DNA of 64,000 nucleotides from Mercenaria mercenaria (taxonomy: Eukaryota > Mollusca > Bivalvia > Venerida > Veneridae). The stretch's first letter is position 1, and every line of letters starts with the position of its first letter. Position numbers and translations under genes: made by a program. Below are positions 23,373-34,835 of the stretch, one piece after another. Under the pieces are notes generated by a model. It searched no databases and was not told the DNA's origin. It saw only the letters and a program-made list of their open reading frames with translations. Location of the stretch: positions 67,287,501-67,351,500 of the forward strand of contig NC_069362.1 in assembly GCF_021730395.1 (NCBI RefSeq), given 5' to 3'.

Positions 23373-23645
23373 ATACTACTTCACCTATTGTGTCATTTAC
23401 GTCTACACCAGCAAAAGAAAGTAACGAACATCATCCGCTGTTTGAATGGGTCTGTAATGAACCTTGTACCTCTAAGTGTTCATTTCTGGAACAAGGAACG
23501 ACCGATTCTGTGAATGTAGCTTGTTTCGGGACATCTATAGTATGGGATGTACCTGTCACAACTGACGTAAAGACATATACATTTCACATCACAGCGACTG
23601 ACGATGTTGGGAACACTGCAGAAATGCATTTCAACTGGACGGCCG
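23373..23645 (+). CDS. Exon 9, Ig-like repeat 2
   Basis: The acceptor is 'gtttcag' (23372) and the donor 'gtatat' (23646), phase 1-1. It encodes a module parallel to exon 8: 'TTSPIVSFTSTPAKESNEHH', 'FEWVCNEPCTSKCSF' and 'YTFHITATDDVGNTAEMHF'. Both exons share the P-I/V-S/T-SP...EW...E-P...C...F-x-I-x-x-x-D-x-x-G-N pattern, so they arose by module duplication. Confidence 0.92.
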
Positions 23646-23707
23646 GTATATATATTCAGTACAGAACAATATATTCAAGGCAACAAAGCCAATACAGTAA
23701 AAACTAT

Positions 23708-23890
23708 TTTCATGCGAGGAAGCCGTCAAGCTGGCTTGCAGAAAGCCGGTGGTTCTATCTTTGTGCCCGTATGTTCCTGAAATAATGAAATAATTCTCAG
23801 GGCACCTTGGGGTCTTATCCCATCATGAAAAGCTACAAAGTCGTAATATGACATTATATTGTGTTGGTGTAACGTTAAATCCAACAAAAA
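23708..23890 (+). mobile_element. SINE body fragment
   Basis: It has the conserved body 'aggaagccgtcaagctggct', then 'gccggtggttctatc', and the tail 'gttggtgtaacgttaaatcc' plus an A-rich end. The tRNA head is missing. The tail matches that of the SINE at 21429-21695. Confidence 0.7.
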
Positions 23891-24350
23891 TGCGATATCA
23901 ATTTAGGGAAAAAGAATATATAAAATTCGTTGTTTAAATTGGGGTAAAATATCTATCATGCAAATGGTAATGGTTTTACTTCAACAATTTCATATTTTCT
24001 ATATTACGTTTTTAATATTCATTGATATAAGCATACCATTCTTGTGATGCCCTTCAATGTTCTGTTTTAGATAGATTGAAAATGCAAATCAGCTTGTAAC
24101 TCATTTGTTTATGATTTTATAATCCGTACTTTTTTGTAACTTCATTTAACAGTGCCAGTAGGTAGTTCATTAACTGATGCAAGTCTACATTGAAACACAT
24201 CGTGTATACTTATTCAGACCTTGAAACACAATCTTTACACAAATTCTAGGGTTAGAAACCAACTATGGTCATACACGTTTTTAGAGATTATGTTTTCTTT
24301 ATCTTGCCGGTAAAATGTGTTGATTTGTTGGAATCATATTTTTTTTTCAG

Positions 24351-25529
24351 ACTTTATACCTCCAGAGATACATCTTTGCAGTGCAGGCGAAAATATTTCT
24401 GTTGATTGCTCAACCGACTTAAAACCAGTATCAGTTTGCAACGTTACAGTAGCCGACAGTGTAGATGCTACTCCAAGCCTTTCATATGACGATGTAAACG
24501 TTGGAACGTGTGGCATTGTAAGGAAATGGAAGGCACATGATGGTGCCGGAAATAACGCAGAAAAATCACAACAAATCCATGTTGTGACCCAGAAACCGCT
24601 GCGAGTAGTTCGGTACCCTGGTCCTTTATCCGTAGCTTGTGGGGCTTTAGAGAATATGACCGAAACATTGATTTCTTTGTTTGAAATAGAGCATCCTTGT
24701 GACCTTGATGTGAAATTCAGTTATAAAGACAATCCCAGTGAGAAATGTGGTATCCTAGTAAACAGAACTTGGACAATAGCAGACAACTGTGGAAAATTTG
24801 TAAACGTACTTCAGTCTCTTAAAATATTGGAAGCTAAGAAACCTTTGTCTCCTGAAGATGGGCAAAGAGGCGTTGATTTGAACATGATCCTACGATGGCA
24901 GGACGCGTCATCTAGCACTAAATTTAAGGTTTACATTTGGGAACGTGGTTTACCAGTGCCGAAAGCTCCTTTATCTGAAACATACAATAGCTACTACAGA
25001 ATTACATCTTTGAAATCGGGAACAAGGTATCAATGGCAGATAATATTCCTCTTTGATAACAATGAAACGTATCTCAGTCCAATATGGGTATTTGAGACAA
25101 GAAAATTTGCAGACTTAGTTGTAGTGGGCATAGATGTGCCACCCTCTGGTTTTACTGACAACGATTGTACGGTGAAATGGACAGTGATGAATTCTGGTGG
25201 TATTGCTACACAGTCAAGACGCTGGTATGATGCTGTTTATATTTCTTGGGATGACGACTTCCGAAATTCAAAACTAGTAAAGACAGTTTATCAAAATAAT
25301 GTTATATATCCAAAGGATGGTTATTCTTCAACTACAACCTTCAGATTAAGCGAGAAGGAATTTGGAAATGCATACATATTTATTCGCACTAATTTATACA
25401 ATTATGTAGAGGAGTATAACACAACAAATAATGTAATGCGCAGTCTATCCACCATACACGTCAAGCTCACACCTCCACCTGATCTTCAAGTTACGTCTAT
25501 GATTCTGTCAGGAACGAAAGTCTTTTCAG
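24351..25529 (+). CDS. Exon 10, HYR-like repeats, FN3-like and CARDB-like modules
   Basis: A long exon of 392 codons, with acceptor 'ttttcag' (24350) and donor 'gtatga' (25530). Residues about 1-80 and 81-162 form two HYR-like units, with Cys pairs and 'CGIVRKWKAHDGAGNNAE' / 'CGILVNRTWTIADNCG' near their ends. Residues about 163-250 look like a fibronectin-III-like fold ('GVDLNMILRWQ', 'YYRITSLKSGTRYQWQI'). Residues about 253-375 match the CARDB style ('ADLVVVGIDVPPSG', 'VKWTVMNSGGIATQSRRWYD'). A second CARDB-like unit starts at 'PPDLQVTSMILSGTKVFSG' and must continue in a later exon that I could not find. It is fully open. Confidence 0.92.
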
Positions 25530-26169
25530 GTATGATAGATGTCTAGTTTAGGAAACCGTAAAGAAAATGAAAGTTAATGTATGAGACTACATTATCTAAC
25601 AAGTAAGTACCGACGATGCATGAGGCTACTTTATTTAAGGACTACACATTCACCAATAAATGTAACGGAAGTCAGCATGATTTAAGAATAGTAATACATT
25701 AGTTTGTTAAAGTGGCATTATGTGCATCTTACAGCACGTAGTGTGTTTTTGGTGAATGTTTTATAAAAGCAAGTTTTCGGTTGCTGTGCATTTAAATGTG
25801 TTTAATTAACAATAATGCCGCATAAGTATTTGAAAGTGATGCTTTAGAAATGAAGAAATCGGACTAATAAAAAATAGTTCATTTCTTCAGTCTTGTACGC
25901 AATGATCTCCCTTACCTATAAGTAGAGATTTCTGAGGTTGAAGGGAAGCAACTCCTGCAAGCAGTTTGACTTTTCTTAAAAAGACTGCCCCAGTCAAAAT
26001 AAGAAAAGTCATATTTAAAAAGTTATTATTTTGTAATGGTAACAGGAAGAGTTTGGTATACTGGGTTAAAAACTATAATTTCCTCCACCCTTTTTACACA
26101 CATATCTATTTGTGCTGTATTTTTATTTGAAAAATGCGTATAATTCCACTTTAATGTGTTTGTTTTCTT

Positions 26170-26405
26170 TATGTTTAACGCCGTTTTTCAACAGTATTTC
26201 AGTTATGTAACGGTGGACAGTTAACCTGTTCTCCTGAAGTAACTGCGAACTTCCCCACATGGATCAGAGGTTTGAGAACGAATGAGTTCATACACAATGT
26301 CCTTTATCAAATCGTCACGAAGAACATACGCCACGCCTGGTTGAATTGTACGACCCGCAATCCATAGATCTGCGCTCTCCCTATTGAGCTTAGCGGGACT
26401 TTGGT
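26170..26405 (-). mobile_element. tRNA-headed SINE, minus strand, near full length
   Basis: On the minus strand the head reads 'cccgctaagctcaatagg' and 'gagagcgcagatctatggat', then 'gcgggtcgtac' (A- and B-box region). A body follows with 'gaagttcgcagttacttcag', and the tail is 'gttgaaaaacggcgttaaac'. The same tail, slightly changed, ends the SINE at 39.2 kb. The head resembles a tRNA, but the acceptor stem does not close, so it is not a tRNA gene. Confidence 0.8.
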
Positions 26406-27955
26406 GGGTTTTACAAATGTTTTACTGAAACTAACTAAACACTAAAATTCAACAGTTGAGAGATCTATATGAAAACTAGCGAATCGTATGTTTTTCAATC
26501 GTTGCGAAATATAAATACACCTAAAACCGTTTAAGGTTTAAGACGGACGATTTACACGAAAAACGGTAATCAGAGTCACTTGCAACACAAAAAAAGATGT
26601 GTATTCGGCAAGACAAAGTTCCCACAACCTGCTACTTGTAAAATACTTCAAAGTTCACAGAAAACATTGTTCTCTATGATTTCGACCACTAGTTTTCATG
26701 ACAGTAAGCAATACTTTATTCAGTCGACTGGTGACTCAAGGTCTTCCTTACACCAATCGGAAGCCGCCATTTAATACAATTATCTGACCTAAATCATGTA
26801 CATTGTCTTACCAAAGTTACTACCTTTTTGCGAATGGTGATCTTCAAAAACAAATTACCAATACTCAAATTTATTAACCGTATATTTTTCTTCATTTTGC
26901 TCAGTTTTAGCACTCGGAAATTATTGCAAATTTGTAACATGTCTTCGAACATAGGTGTTTAAGGATATACTGTCCGGAAATGTAGCCCCTTCCTGAATCT
27001 AAATGGCATGGCAAGTAGAAGACACGTGTTTTTTCGGCGACGCTGTCTAAATTCGTTTTCGTTACATATGCCACGTGACTTCAGTTAGCAAATCAAACTA
27101 CTTGATAACGCATTATAGATAATTTATCAAAATGGAAGATTTATGCAACACTCTGTCTGATTGGACAAGAGTGTCAATTTCTTTCACTCTGTTGATTGTG
27201 CTACGCTGAGTGAAATGTACGTGGGCAAAGCGTTTATCCTAAACGACGCTGTTCACAGTTTTAAAGCTAACTTTGGCTCAGTATATTTAGCAAGAATATA
27301 GATATATCTCAAAATGATTAGTAAGTTTAATAAATATGATAAAAAAAATTGTTCAAATACCAACATATATCAAATTAAAGAAAGAGCTGAATACGGTCTG
27401 CGTATCACATGAATAAGGGTGTGATAAGAGTCTTTTATGTAGAGAAGTGCTTTTTAAAAGTTTTCCTTGTTACAATTGTCGTCTGTATATGAAAAGGTTT
27501 CTTGCTTTTGTGACTTATTCAGATTGCATATTAAAATGAGTACTTGTTTGCTTTGAATATTTGTTATAAATTATTTAACTGATTTATTATATATGAATAT
27601 TTTTCTTTAGTATGGTATGCAAATATTGAACTTAGTTGAAATCTGTTTTATTTAATATATGCTATATAATGACTGAATCTCATTACACTGAAATGAAGGT
27701 ACGCTGCATACAGTTTACCTATGTGATATGACCACGGCCAAACTTTGCTTGTGAAACAGAAATATTGAAATAATTACAAGTGTATGTTTTGCTTGACCTT
27801 CACTATTTTATAGGTGTGACGTCATTGTCCAAAGATTCATGAATAGCGAATATGCATTTGTTAAAGCGGGATCAGTTGGCCTATTTTAGAAATAAATAAA
27901 AATAATAAATAAATAAATCCTTTAATTGATTTTTTCTCATGTATTCTAATCAAAC
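26406..27955. other. Non-coding stretch
   Basis: No exon continuing the gene ending at 25529 was recognised, although the last donor demands one. An (AAAT/AATA)n-like run lies at 27892-27917. Confidence 0.4.
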
Positions 27956-28385
27956 TTGATTTGTAGCATCTTTATTAGGCCCGCAGCCAACTTTGTTCAG
28001 CTGGGACATTTAACCCCTTTTAGGGGCTGCTAGAGCTAAAACTAGAAATGCCTTTATACAGCGTCTCATGAACAGCTTGGTGGATCTTTGTCATACTTGG
28101 TCTGGAGCATCATTATAAGGTCCTCTTCCAAATTTATTTATATAGGAACTTGGGCCCTATTAGGGACCACTATAGCTAAAAGTAGATATGTCTTTCTTCG
28201 CATTTACCACTAAAATGTAATGGATTTTTATCAAACTCGATGTGTAACAATATCGTAAGGTCTCCTGCTATTTTGTTACAAATGGGGATAGGGACCAATT
28301 TAGCTAAAAATATAAACACGTTTAATGACCTCTTCTCATGAACCGCTTCATGAATCTTCATCAAACTACTGCTGTAATTATTCGT
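27956..28385 (+). repeat. Tandem-cored element D, three to four degenerate units of about 140 bp
   Basis: Units recur around 'tctcatgaacagcttggtgg', 'gtagcatctttattaggccc' and 'agggaccactatagctaaaa'. I recognise this core as common in bivalve DNA. The ends are not sharply defined. Confidence 0.65.
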
Positions 28386-28989
28386 CTAAGGATAAACGAA
28401 ACAAAATTGCAACCCTACGAAACCTTTGCGAAAAATTAAAAGAGAACCATTTAAATCGTTAAAGTGCGGTGTTTAGTTTTGCAATTTGAAAAATGTTAGA
28501 TGAAAGATGACTGTTAGATGAAAAATTCATAAACTTCTTTCCTTATTACAATTCGCCGACCATCATTTTTAAAGATATTTCTTGTTTTTGCATAAGATGT
28601 TTTTGTAAAGACAGTTTTATATGTGATTAATTTTGTTTTTATATAAAAAATGTCTATTCAATGTTAAGTCGATAGTTTGATATACTGACACACCTTTTTC
28701 TGTTAGTCTGTAAACATTCAAGCGTTTCAGTTTTTTAAAGATCAACATCGTCAATGAAAATGGTCATTTAGTTATTTCAGATATTATTTACTTTTCATAT
28801 GACACCGACGAAAATGAATTCATATTTTGAAACAAATTTAAAATTGATTCTATTCCTTTTCATACTCGTTTTTTAGTCAATATTTTCGTCGGCATTCAAT
28901 GGGACAAACTAACCGGAATTCCGTAGTTTCCCTTTGTCAACGGTGTAGCAGAAATTTCACCAACGTGCTGTAGTAAGAAATAATCCCTA

Positions 28990-29235
28990 TCACCGGCGAC
29001 AAAGCGACAAAGCGACAATGCGAGATTTTACTAATTCCGCGCAACTATGTCTATTTGATTTCAATTTCACGATGCGAGGTTTAAAAAAGACAAGCGACAA
29101 TTAAGACGATAATTGTCGCCCTCTTAACCTCGCGAGGATTGTTAAATCTCGCATGTAAGTATGTTTTCGGACAAGGCGACAACGCGATAATTATCGTGTT
29201 GTCGCGTGTTGGCGAGGCGACAATTTAAGTGGCAC
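28990..29235. mobile_element. Palindrome-rich MITE-like element (GCGACA/TGTCGC ends)
   Basis: Repeated 'gcgacaaagcgac' on the left and 'ggcgaggcgacaattt' on the right enclose several inverted repeats. One is a 30-bp palindrome at 29176-29205 with a single mismatched pair ('gcgacaacgcgataa' against 'ttatcgtgttgtcgc'). The 'gcgacaattaagacgataattgtcgc' region at 29093-29118 also folds back. No coding capacity was seen. Confidence 0.7.
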
Positions 29236-30980
29236 GAACAGGATTCCGTACTTTTATGATAAAATCGTTTAATGGACCTAACCAAAAGAAATGAAAAAAA
29301 TAGAAGTCTGCTGTCACGCACTGTTTTAATAACTTTCATAACGACACCTTGTAACTTCCGTGATTAGAATTGACAGAATGCAAATGTTTAGCAGGAATAA
29401 TGCAGTGAAAATAGATATTTCTCAGAAAAGGCATATTCTGATACAAACGATAATTATCATCTAAAGTATGGGGATCATTTGTGTATAACATGATAGGTAG
29501 ATCTATGTGGTGCTTTAGACATAACAAACTCGTTTTATTTTCATTCATCACGATACCTAATGTTTGCATAATTCTATTCGGAGTAAATTATAAAATATTG
29601 TTATACTACATATGACACTATGTAAAACCATTTATTATGGTGGCTTTCAAACAAAATGATAGAACTCATTTAAATACTGGACTAATACGTTAATTCATTT
29701 TTAAATTTGCTATAATATATTTCGACACACTACTGCTAATGAATGCCTAAACAACTATGCAGCTCTCAGAGTTTAAGCAGTACATAATGTAATTATAGCA
29801 AAGTCGGTATTGTTCAAGTCGTAAGCACGTATTTAGATAATAACCATAAGGCAGCTGAGAGACACATACTACAGTAAACGAATAAACAAGTATTATGCAC
29901 TGACACCAGTATGTTGTTTTACAATAGTTTGAAATGATATGGGTATAACGAAATCATTACAGTATAATAATGACATAAATAACTACATCTGAGGCATTGT
30001 TGGCGTCATATTTGCCAAATAATCGTTCTTAGAAACTCATAACGGTATCAAATTACACTTTTATTTGTAAGAACATTGATTTCCATAGCTAGAAGCTTAC
30101 AATTAGAATAGACACGGAATGATAAATGAGTTGCCCAATTCATCACTTTCACCAAAAAAAAGATAAAATAAAATCTGTGGAACTTATTAAGCATACTATG
30201 TTTTTTCATTGCGGATATTTCCGCAAAAATGTTGTGTTTACATTTCAGTAAAGATATATTTATATAGTTTTAACGTTTTTTTGTTTTTGTTTTTGTTTTT
30301 CAGTCTCCGTTGTGGGCATCATTTTCAAGTAAGAATGCATTATGGTATGTCGCTGATGTAAAAGCGAGTGTGGCAAAAGTCACCTGTATCATTACAGGCT
30401 TTTTCTTTCACTCCCTTGAAGTGATGTCATCTAGGATGCCTTAAAATGGAGCTGTAGATCTGTAAGAGGGACAAGGTATCAACATTTTCATATTCTCTCG
30501 TCTTAAATCCTGCTGATAAGATTGAAAGCAGCAGAGTTACCTCCACACGTGGCGCTGTTGTAATAGAGAGCAAACAATCTGATCAGTTGTCCACTGTTAA
30601 CTATTGAAATGCATATCAAAATCTGGGAATTTCTGCTTGAAGAACAGATTTATTAAATTGATTTTATGTCTTATTAAAAGACATCAAAATGGTTTATTTG
30701 TGTCGCATAAATTCATGTCCGGGTAAATAAAATAAATCATTTTAACAAAGTGCAAAGTTTAATGAGCATTTGGTGCTTTAGGTTTTCAGAACACTACTAG
30801 GATCGTTTAGCAGAATATTACTCTTTCAATTAACCATATAATATGGAAACTATGAAAACAGTATATATCATATTGAAATCGTAGCTATCATACATACATA
30901 AGTAGCGTTCTCTTTCTTTTAACTTTATTGATTGTGAAGGGCTTAATAAAACTAGGCCTTTTCAATATGAATTTTAAGAA
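29236..30980. other. AT-rich non-coding stretch
   Basis: A (TTTTTG)n run lies at about 30278-30300 and ends in 'tttttcag', acceptor-like, but the sequence after it was not accepted as an exon (see rejected items). Nothing else was recognised. Confidence 0.35.
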
Positions 30981-31800
30981 ATACATTCATTTGGTAATTT
31001 TTTATCATCATTATTTTGGCGGCCATCTTGATTTCAATATGGCCGCCTCAAATCATGCTATTTCCCATTTTCTTACCAATTAAAGTTCTTTAAAATGTAC
31101 TGTATGCACTTTGTATGTTACATAAATGCTAGTGTGTATTAAACAAGTTTAAATGGAACATTTAATTCTATTTTTTGTTTAAAATGGAGTTATTTGGCTT
31201 AAAGGGGAGATAAATCGCTTTTAATTTTATAAGTTTAGTATAACTTGCAATATCTTCAAAATACAGATATGACATGAACAAAAAAAAAATACTTTATACA
31301 AAATATATCTAAATCTACTATACTGTCAGTCTTTTAAGTAAATTTTTGCAATTTAAAGCATATCGATAACATGACAAAGACAAAGTAAATGTGCATTTGC
31401 TTCTTGGCATCCTATATTATTGAAATTATTTAATTATCAGCGAAGTGATTGCATTTATTACATAAGATAAGTCAATGTAAACTGTGTGTGTTATTATCAG
31501 TATTTATCTTTTTTGTTTAATAAAAAGGGAGATAAATACAAAATGTTAGAGATATATCCAGATATTTAAGAAAGAACATTCACACTGTACCTATTTTTCT
31601 CCATTCTGGAGCAAAATAAATCAGCTGCAGTTATGATATACACTGTTTTATTAAACGGAAGTCAGAAAAACAGGTTTATTTGAAAGCTACATTGAATAAA
31701 TAAAGGCATACGTACTGAGATATGGCAGCCACTTTGAAATTCAAGATGGCTGCCACACTGATGGCAGAAAAAATGTTACCAATGGAATTCTTAAAAGGTA
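30981..31800. repeat. Two diverged repeat units, each with a 30-bp GGCNGCCA palindrome
   Basis: Palindrome 1 (31018-31047) pairs GGCGGCCAT with ATGGCCGCC around TTGA/TCAA. Palindrome 2 (31724-31754) pairs GGCAGCCA with TGGCTGCC around TTGAA/TTCAA. Both are followed by related text ('cttaccaattaaagttcttt' and 'gttaccaatggaattcttaa'), so this is a repeat unit duplicated about 707 bp apart. Confidence 0.65.
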
Positions 31801-32454
31801 TAAGCTTTCATAAAACAACTTTCAAAATATAGGAAAATATGCACAGGATTACACATTCCCCACTATATTTTTGAACAAGATCGCTTAAATTAGACAGGGA
31901 ACGTAAATTCTATCTTCCCTTTGGAGGAGACTTACAAAATATAATATTTAATCCATTTTAATTCTCAGACAAATGATAACGATACAAAGTAACGGTTCAC
32001 GAAGCGTTATGTTGGTGAAAAGTTGCTATGTACACGTCCGCAAAAACAGAACTGTTGTGACTGAAACAAAAAGTATACATATAAACGTAGCATTACCTTT
32101 TACATACTTTTACATGCTAAGGTTTTGTGTCTTATATATGTATAAGATTTTTAAAGTAACCATTCCTTTGGCAAGCTTAAAGGGGTTTGCGGTTCAATGG
32201 ACGCACGCTGTGTTCCGCATGTAATCAGTCTGGGCTTTAGGCAAACCTACGACCAACGAGAGCAGGTACATTGATACATAATTCGTCTTCTAGCTGTTTT
32301 TCCTCCCTCACCAGCATATACCGTCAGCGTTTCGCCGATATAGCTAAAGAACAACAATACTAGAACTGTAAATAACTCGTGTTTGGACGTGAGCGAGTGA
32401 TCGTACTACGACAATTATTTATGCTCCTGATCTGTATCTGTCAGGCACTACTTA

Positions 32455-32870
32455 TTGTACTTCGAATGTTGCAGTTTTACAGTGTGGCAGTTGTCACACT
32501 TTGCATAAAAACAGACCAATAACGTTTCCGGGAAAAGTAACAATCATACACTGTTATATGCACTGGAATATGTACGCACTTTTACGTTAGTTCATATATT
32601 TCTACGAACTATCGATGCCTTTGAAACTACGTAGTTAACGTCTTTTGAGTATTTTTATGTTGGAGTTATATACAAAGTTATCGTCTGATGACCTCAAAAC
32701 TAAAGCCAATTTAGAATACGAGGTTGTCGACATTAGGTTTTTGTAGCGTTTTTGGGATCACTTCTTTTTCCAATGCGAATCCTTTTGGTGCGCACACACA
32801 AGTTTGCATTTGACAGATGTTCTTGAACATTGTCTTAGTCCGTGCCGTTTGCAGTCTGGAAGACATCAGC
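32455..32870 (+). repeat. Left copy of a diverged direct duplication of about 400 bp
   Basis: Colinear with 36605-37015. Shared landmarks in the same order are 'ttttacagtgtggcagttgt' / 'atttacagtctgacagctgt', 'cgtctgatgac' / 'tgtctgataaac', 'ccttttggtgcgc' / 'cctttttgtgcgc' and 'cttgaacattgtct' / 'cgtgaacattatct'. Similarity is about 65-70% by eye, so it is old. Confidence 0.55.
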
Positions 32871-32971
32871 ATCTAGCATCAGGCGAAGAGACTGACGTCT
32901 TATCAGGTTCGTCCGCGCTACTATTAGAGAACATCTCGTGTAAAATACGCGATGTAACTGCACCAAAAGAT

Positions 32972-33020
32972 ATGGCTCACTGGCCATTAGTCGTGCTTGC
33001 ACTTTTGATGGCATTTTCTG
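32972..33020 (+). CDS. Possible signal-peptide first exon of a second gene (tentative)
   Basis: An ATG opens 'MAHWPLVVLALLMAFSG', a short N-region and a hydrophobic core like a secretory signal peptide. It is followed directly by a weak donor-like 'gtagta' at 33021, and the frame closes soon after if unspliced. It lies about 100 bp downstream of the duplicated 400-bp segment. No second exon was found, so this could be chance. Confidence 0.2.
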
Positions 33021-34289
33021 GTAGTACCGTTGAGAGCTCCTCCTAAGCCGACAATAAATAATGTTACACACTCTGCCTGAAGGGATCCCTTTTCAACAGG
33101 GTGGGGGTTACTGAGTGTCACTTGATCAGGCGTCCGATTCAGAACTGGTAGAACTGGTATATAACAAGAAAGGGTTTATATTCCTGTCTTCAAACAGAAG
33201 GCCCGATGCAATTTTCTACTCCGGACCAAGTTTCAAGGAGAGGCGTACTGTACTAGTAATGTGGTTGATCATCTAGAGTGTAAACACTTTCTGCCAAGTC
33301 AAAGAAATCCTTGTACACATTCCCTACTTCAGAACACCACATGACTCCAGCCATGTGACCATCAATATGCGAAGCTTAAGTGCCTGCCATTCTTCTAAAA
33401 TGGCCTTTCGTATGTTTCCATTCACTTTAAATGCGGTAAGTGTGCACAGTTAAATCTCCAATGTTGAAACATTTTACTATATCTTCTTGAAGAAATAATT
33501 TTGCATAACTCTGAAACAGTTGAACCAATGTCATTCAGTTAAAAATTCGCATTCAAGCCGTCAGAGTGAATTCCGTTTCCTGGTTTAATGTGTCTTTCTC
33601 TTAATCTTACAAAGGGTTTCTTAGTGTCTGTCATTTACTGGATATAGAATTAAGGTTCAACGTAGACTCTGTTTGGATTTCTGCGGTTTTATTTTCTGCC
33701 TAAAATGGGACTCGTCAATTTCATCGTCTCCGCGTTTAATTTGACACATTATTAATCGAGTAAGAATTATTCCCTAGAACGTTAATCTACATTAGATTTG
33801 AAAGACAAAAATCAGCAGAGGGGACATGGACCAGATAATACTTATGTAGCGATGATTACAAATGTTACAAGAGGGAAGTTTCTCGAGAAGGGTTTTCTTA
33901 GGGTGCATCAGACAATGGGGCTCATTCTTTAATGGGAGAGGGTCTCAAACTGATAGCGTTATCGAGTGAGTGAATGTCAATAGTCAATAGTTGAAAAGGA
34001 AATATTCCCTGGGACGTTAATTTACATGCTCCTTGAATGGTAAACGCATCAGATTGAACATAGACCAGATTATATATCTATAGCGAGGACATCTTTTAAC
34101 GCAAATGATAAATATTCTTGACGGAACGCTGAAAAACCAGGACTAGCAATTCATTTCAGAAAATGCCTTTTAAGAGGGAAGTTAACGGACGGAATGTTTT
34201 TTTTTTTTGATGAAATTATTTCTGAAATTGAAATGAAACATTATGCTTAACGGAATGATTGCAATTACCTTTTTGTTCATTATAATGCC

Positions 34290-34835
34290 ACCTTTCGAAG
34301 ATATTGTTTTGCAGATGTCGGTCGGTCTGTCAGTCGGTATGTAGACAAATCGGTTTCCGGATGATACCCAAGAACGCTTGGGCCTAGCATCATTAAAGTT
34401 GATAGGGAGGTTGGTCATATCCAGTGGATGATCCTTATTGATTTTAAGATCAGTTGGTCAAAGGTCAAGGTCACAGTGACCCGGAACAGTTAAACGGTTT
34501 CCAGACGATAACATGAGAACGGTTAGGCCTGGGAATACAAAACTTGATAGAGAGATCGATCGTGACAAGCAGATCAACCCTATTGATTTTGAATTTAGTG
34601 TTTTAAAGGTAAAGGTCACAGTGACCCGGAACAGTTAAAACGTTTCTGGACGATAACTTGAAAAAGCTGTGTCCTAGGATCACGAAACTTCATAAGAGGT
34701 TGATCATGACCAGCAGATGGCCCCTCTTGATTTTGAGGACAGTAGGTCAAAGGTCAAGTTAACATTGACTCAGAACAGTCTACGGTTTCCGGATGATAAC
34801 TCCAGAATGCTTGGGCCTAGGATCATGAAAGTTGA
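34290..34835 (+). mobile_element. Tandem-cored element E, about four units of 155-160 bp
   Basis: Units begin near 'cggtttccggatgataaccc' (about 34350, 34497, 34645 and 34790) and contain 'gttgatcatgaccagcagat' and 'ggtcaaaggtcaaggtcaca', then 'gtgacccggaacag'. A 'cggtcggtctgtcagtcggt' run stands at the left end, as in element A. The right end is not clear. Confidence 0.7.

Larger units (their letters stand above)
10803..25529 (+). other. Host gene: large secreted or extracellular multi-domain protein, at least ten exons (ends not seen)
   Basis: Ten coding segments lie in order on the plus strand. Each is bounded by AG acceptors and GT donors, and all nine junctions keep one reading frame: phases 1, 0, 2, 2, 1, 0, 1, 1, 1. 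This is strong internal evidence for a real, intact gene. The protein is built of extracellular beta-sandwich modules with paired cysteines and many N-glycosylation-type NxS/T sites. These run from a WxxGL/GGSW-type module, through Ig-like repeats, to HYR-like repeats, a fibronectin-III-like module and a CARDB-like module. No signal peptide or membrane segment is in the recognised part, so the 5' end lies further left or was missed. The last donor at 25530 shows that coding continues to the right. The function is unknown; a secreted matrix or defence-related adhesive protein is a guess. Confidence 0.85.

Noticed and set aside
30303-30445. Possible exon after 'tttttcag' (reads 'SPLWASFSSKNALWYVADVK')
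   Set aside because: The acceptor is in a (TTTTTG)n run, the frame does not continue the CARDB-like pattern expected after exon 10, and there is no clear donor.
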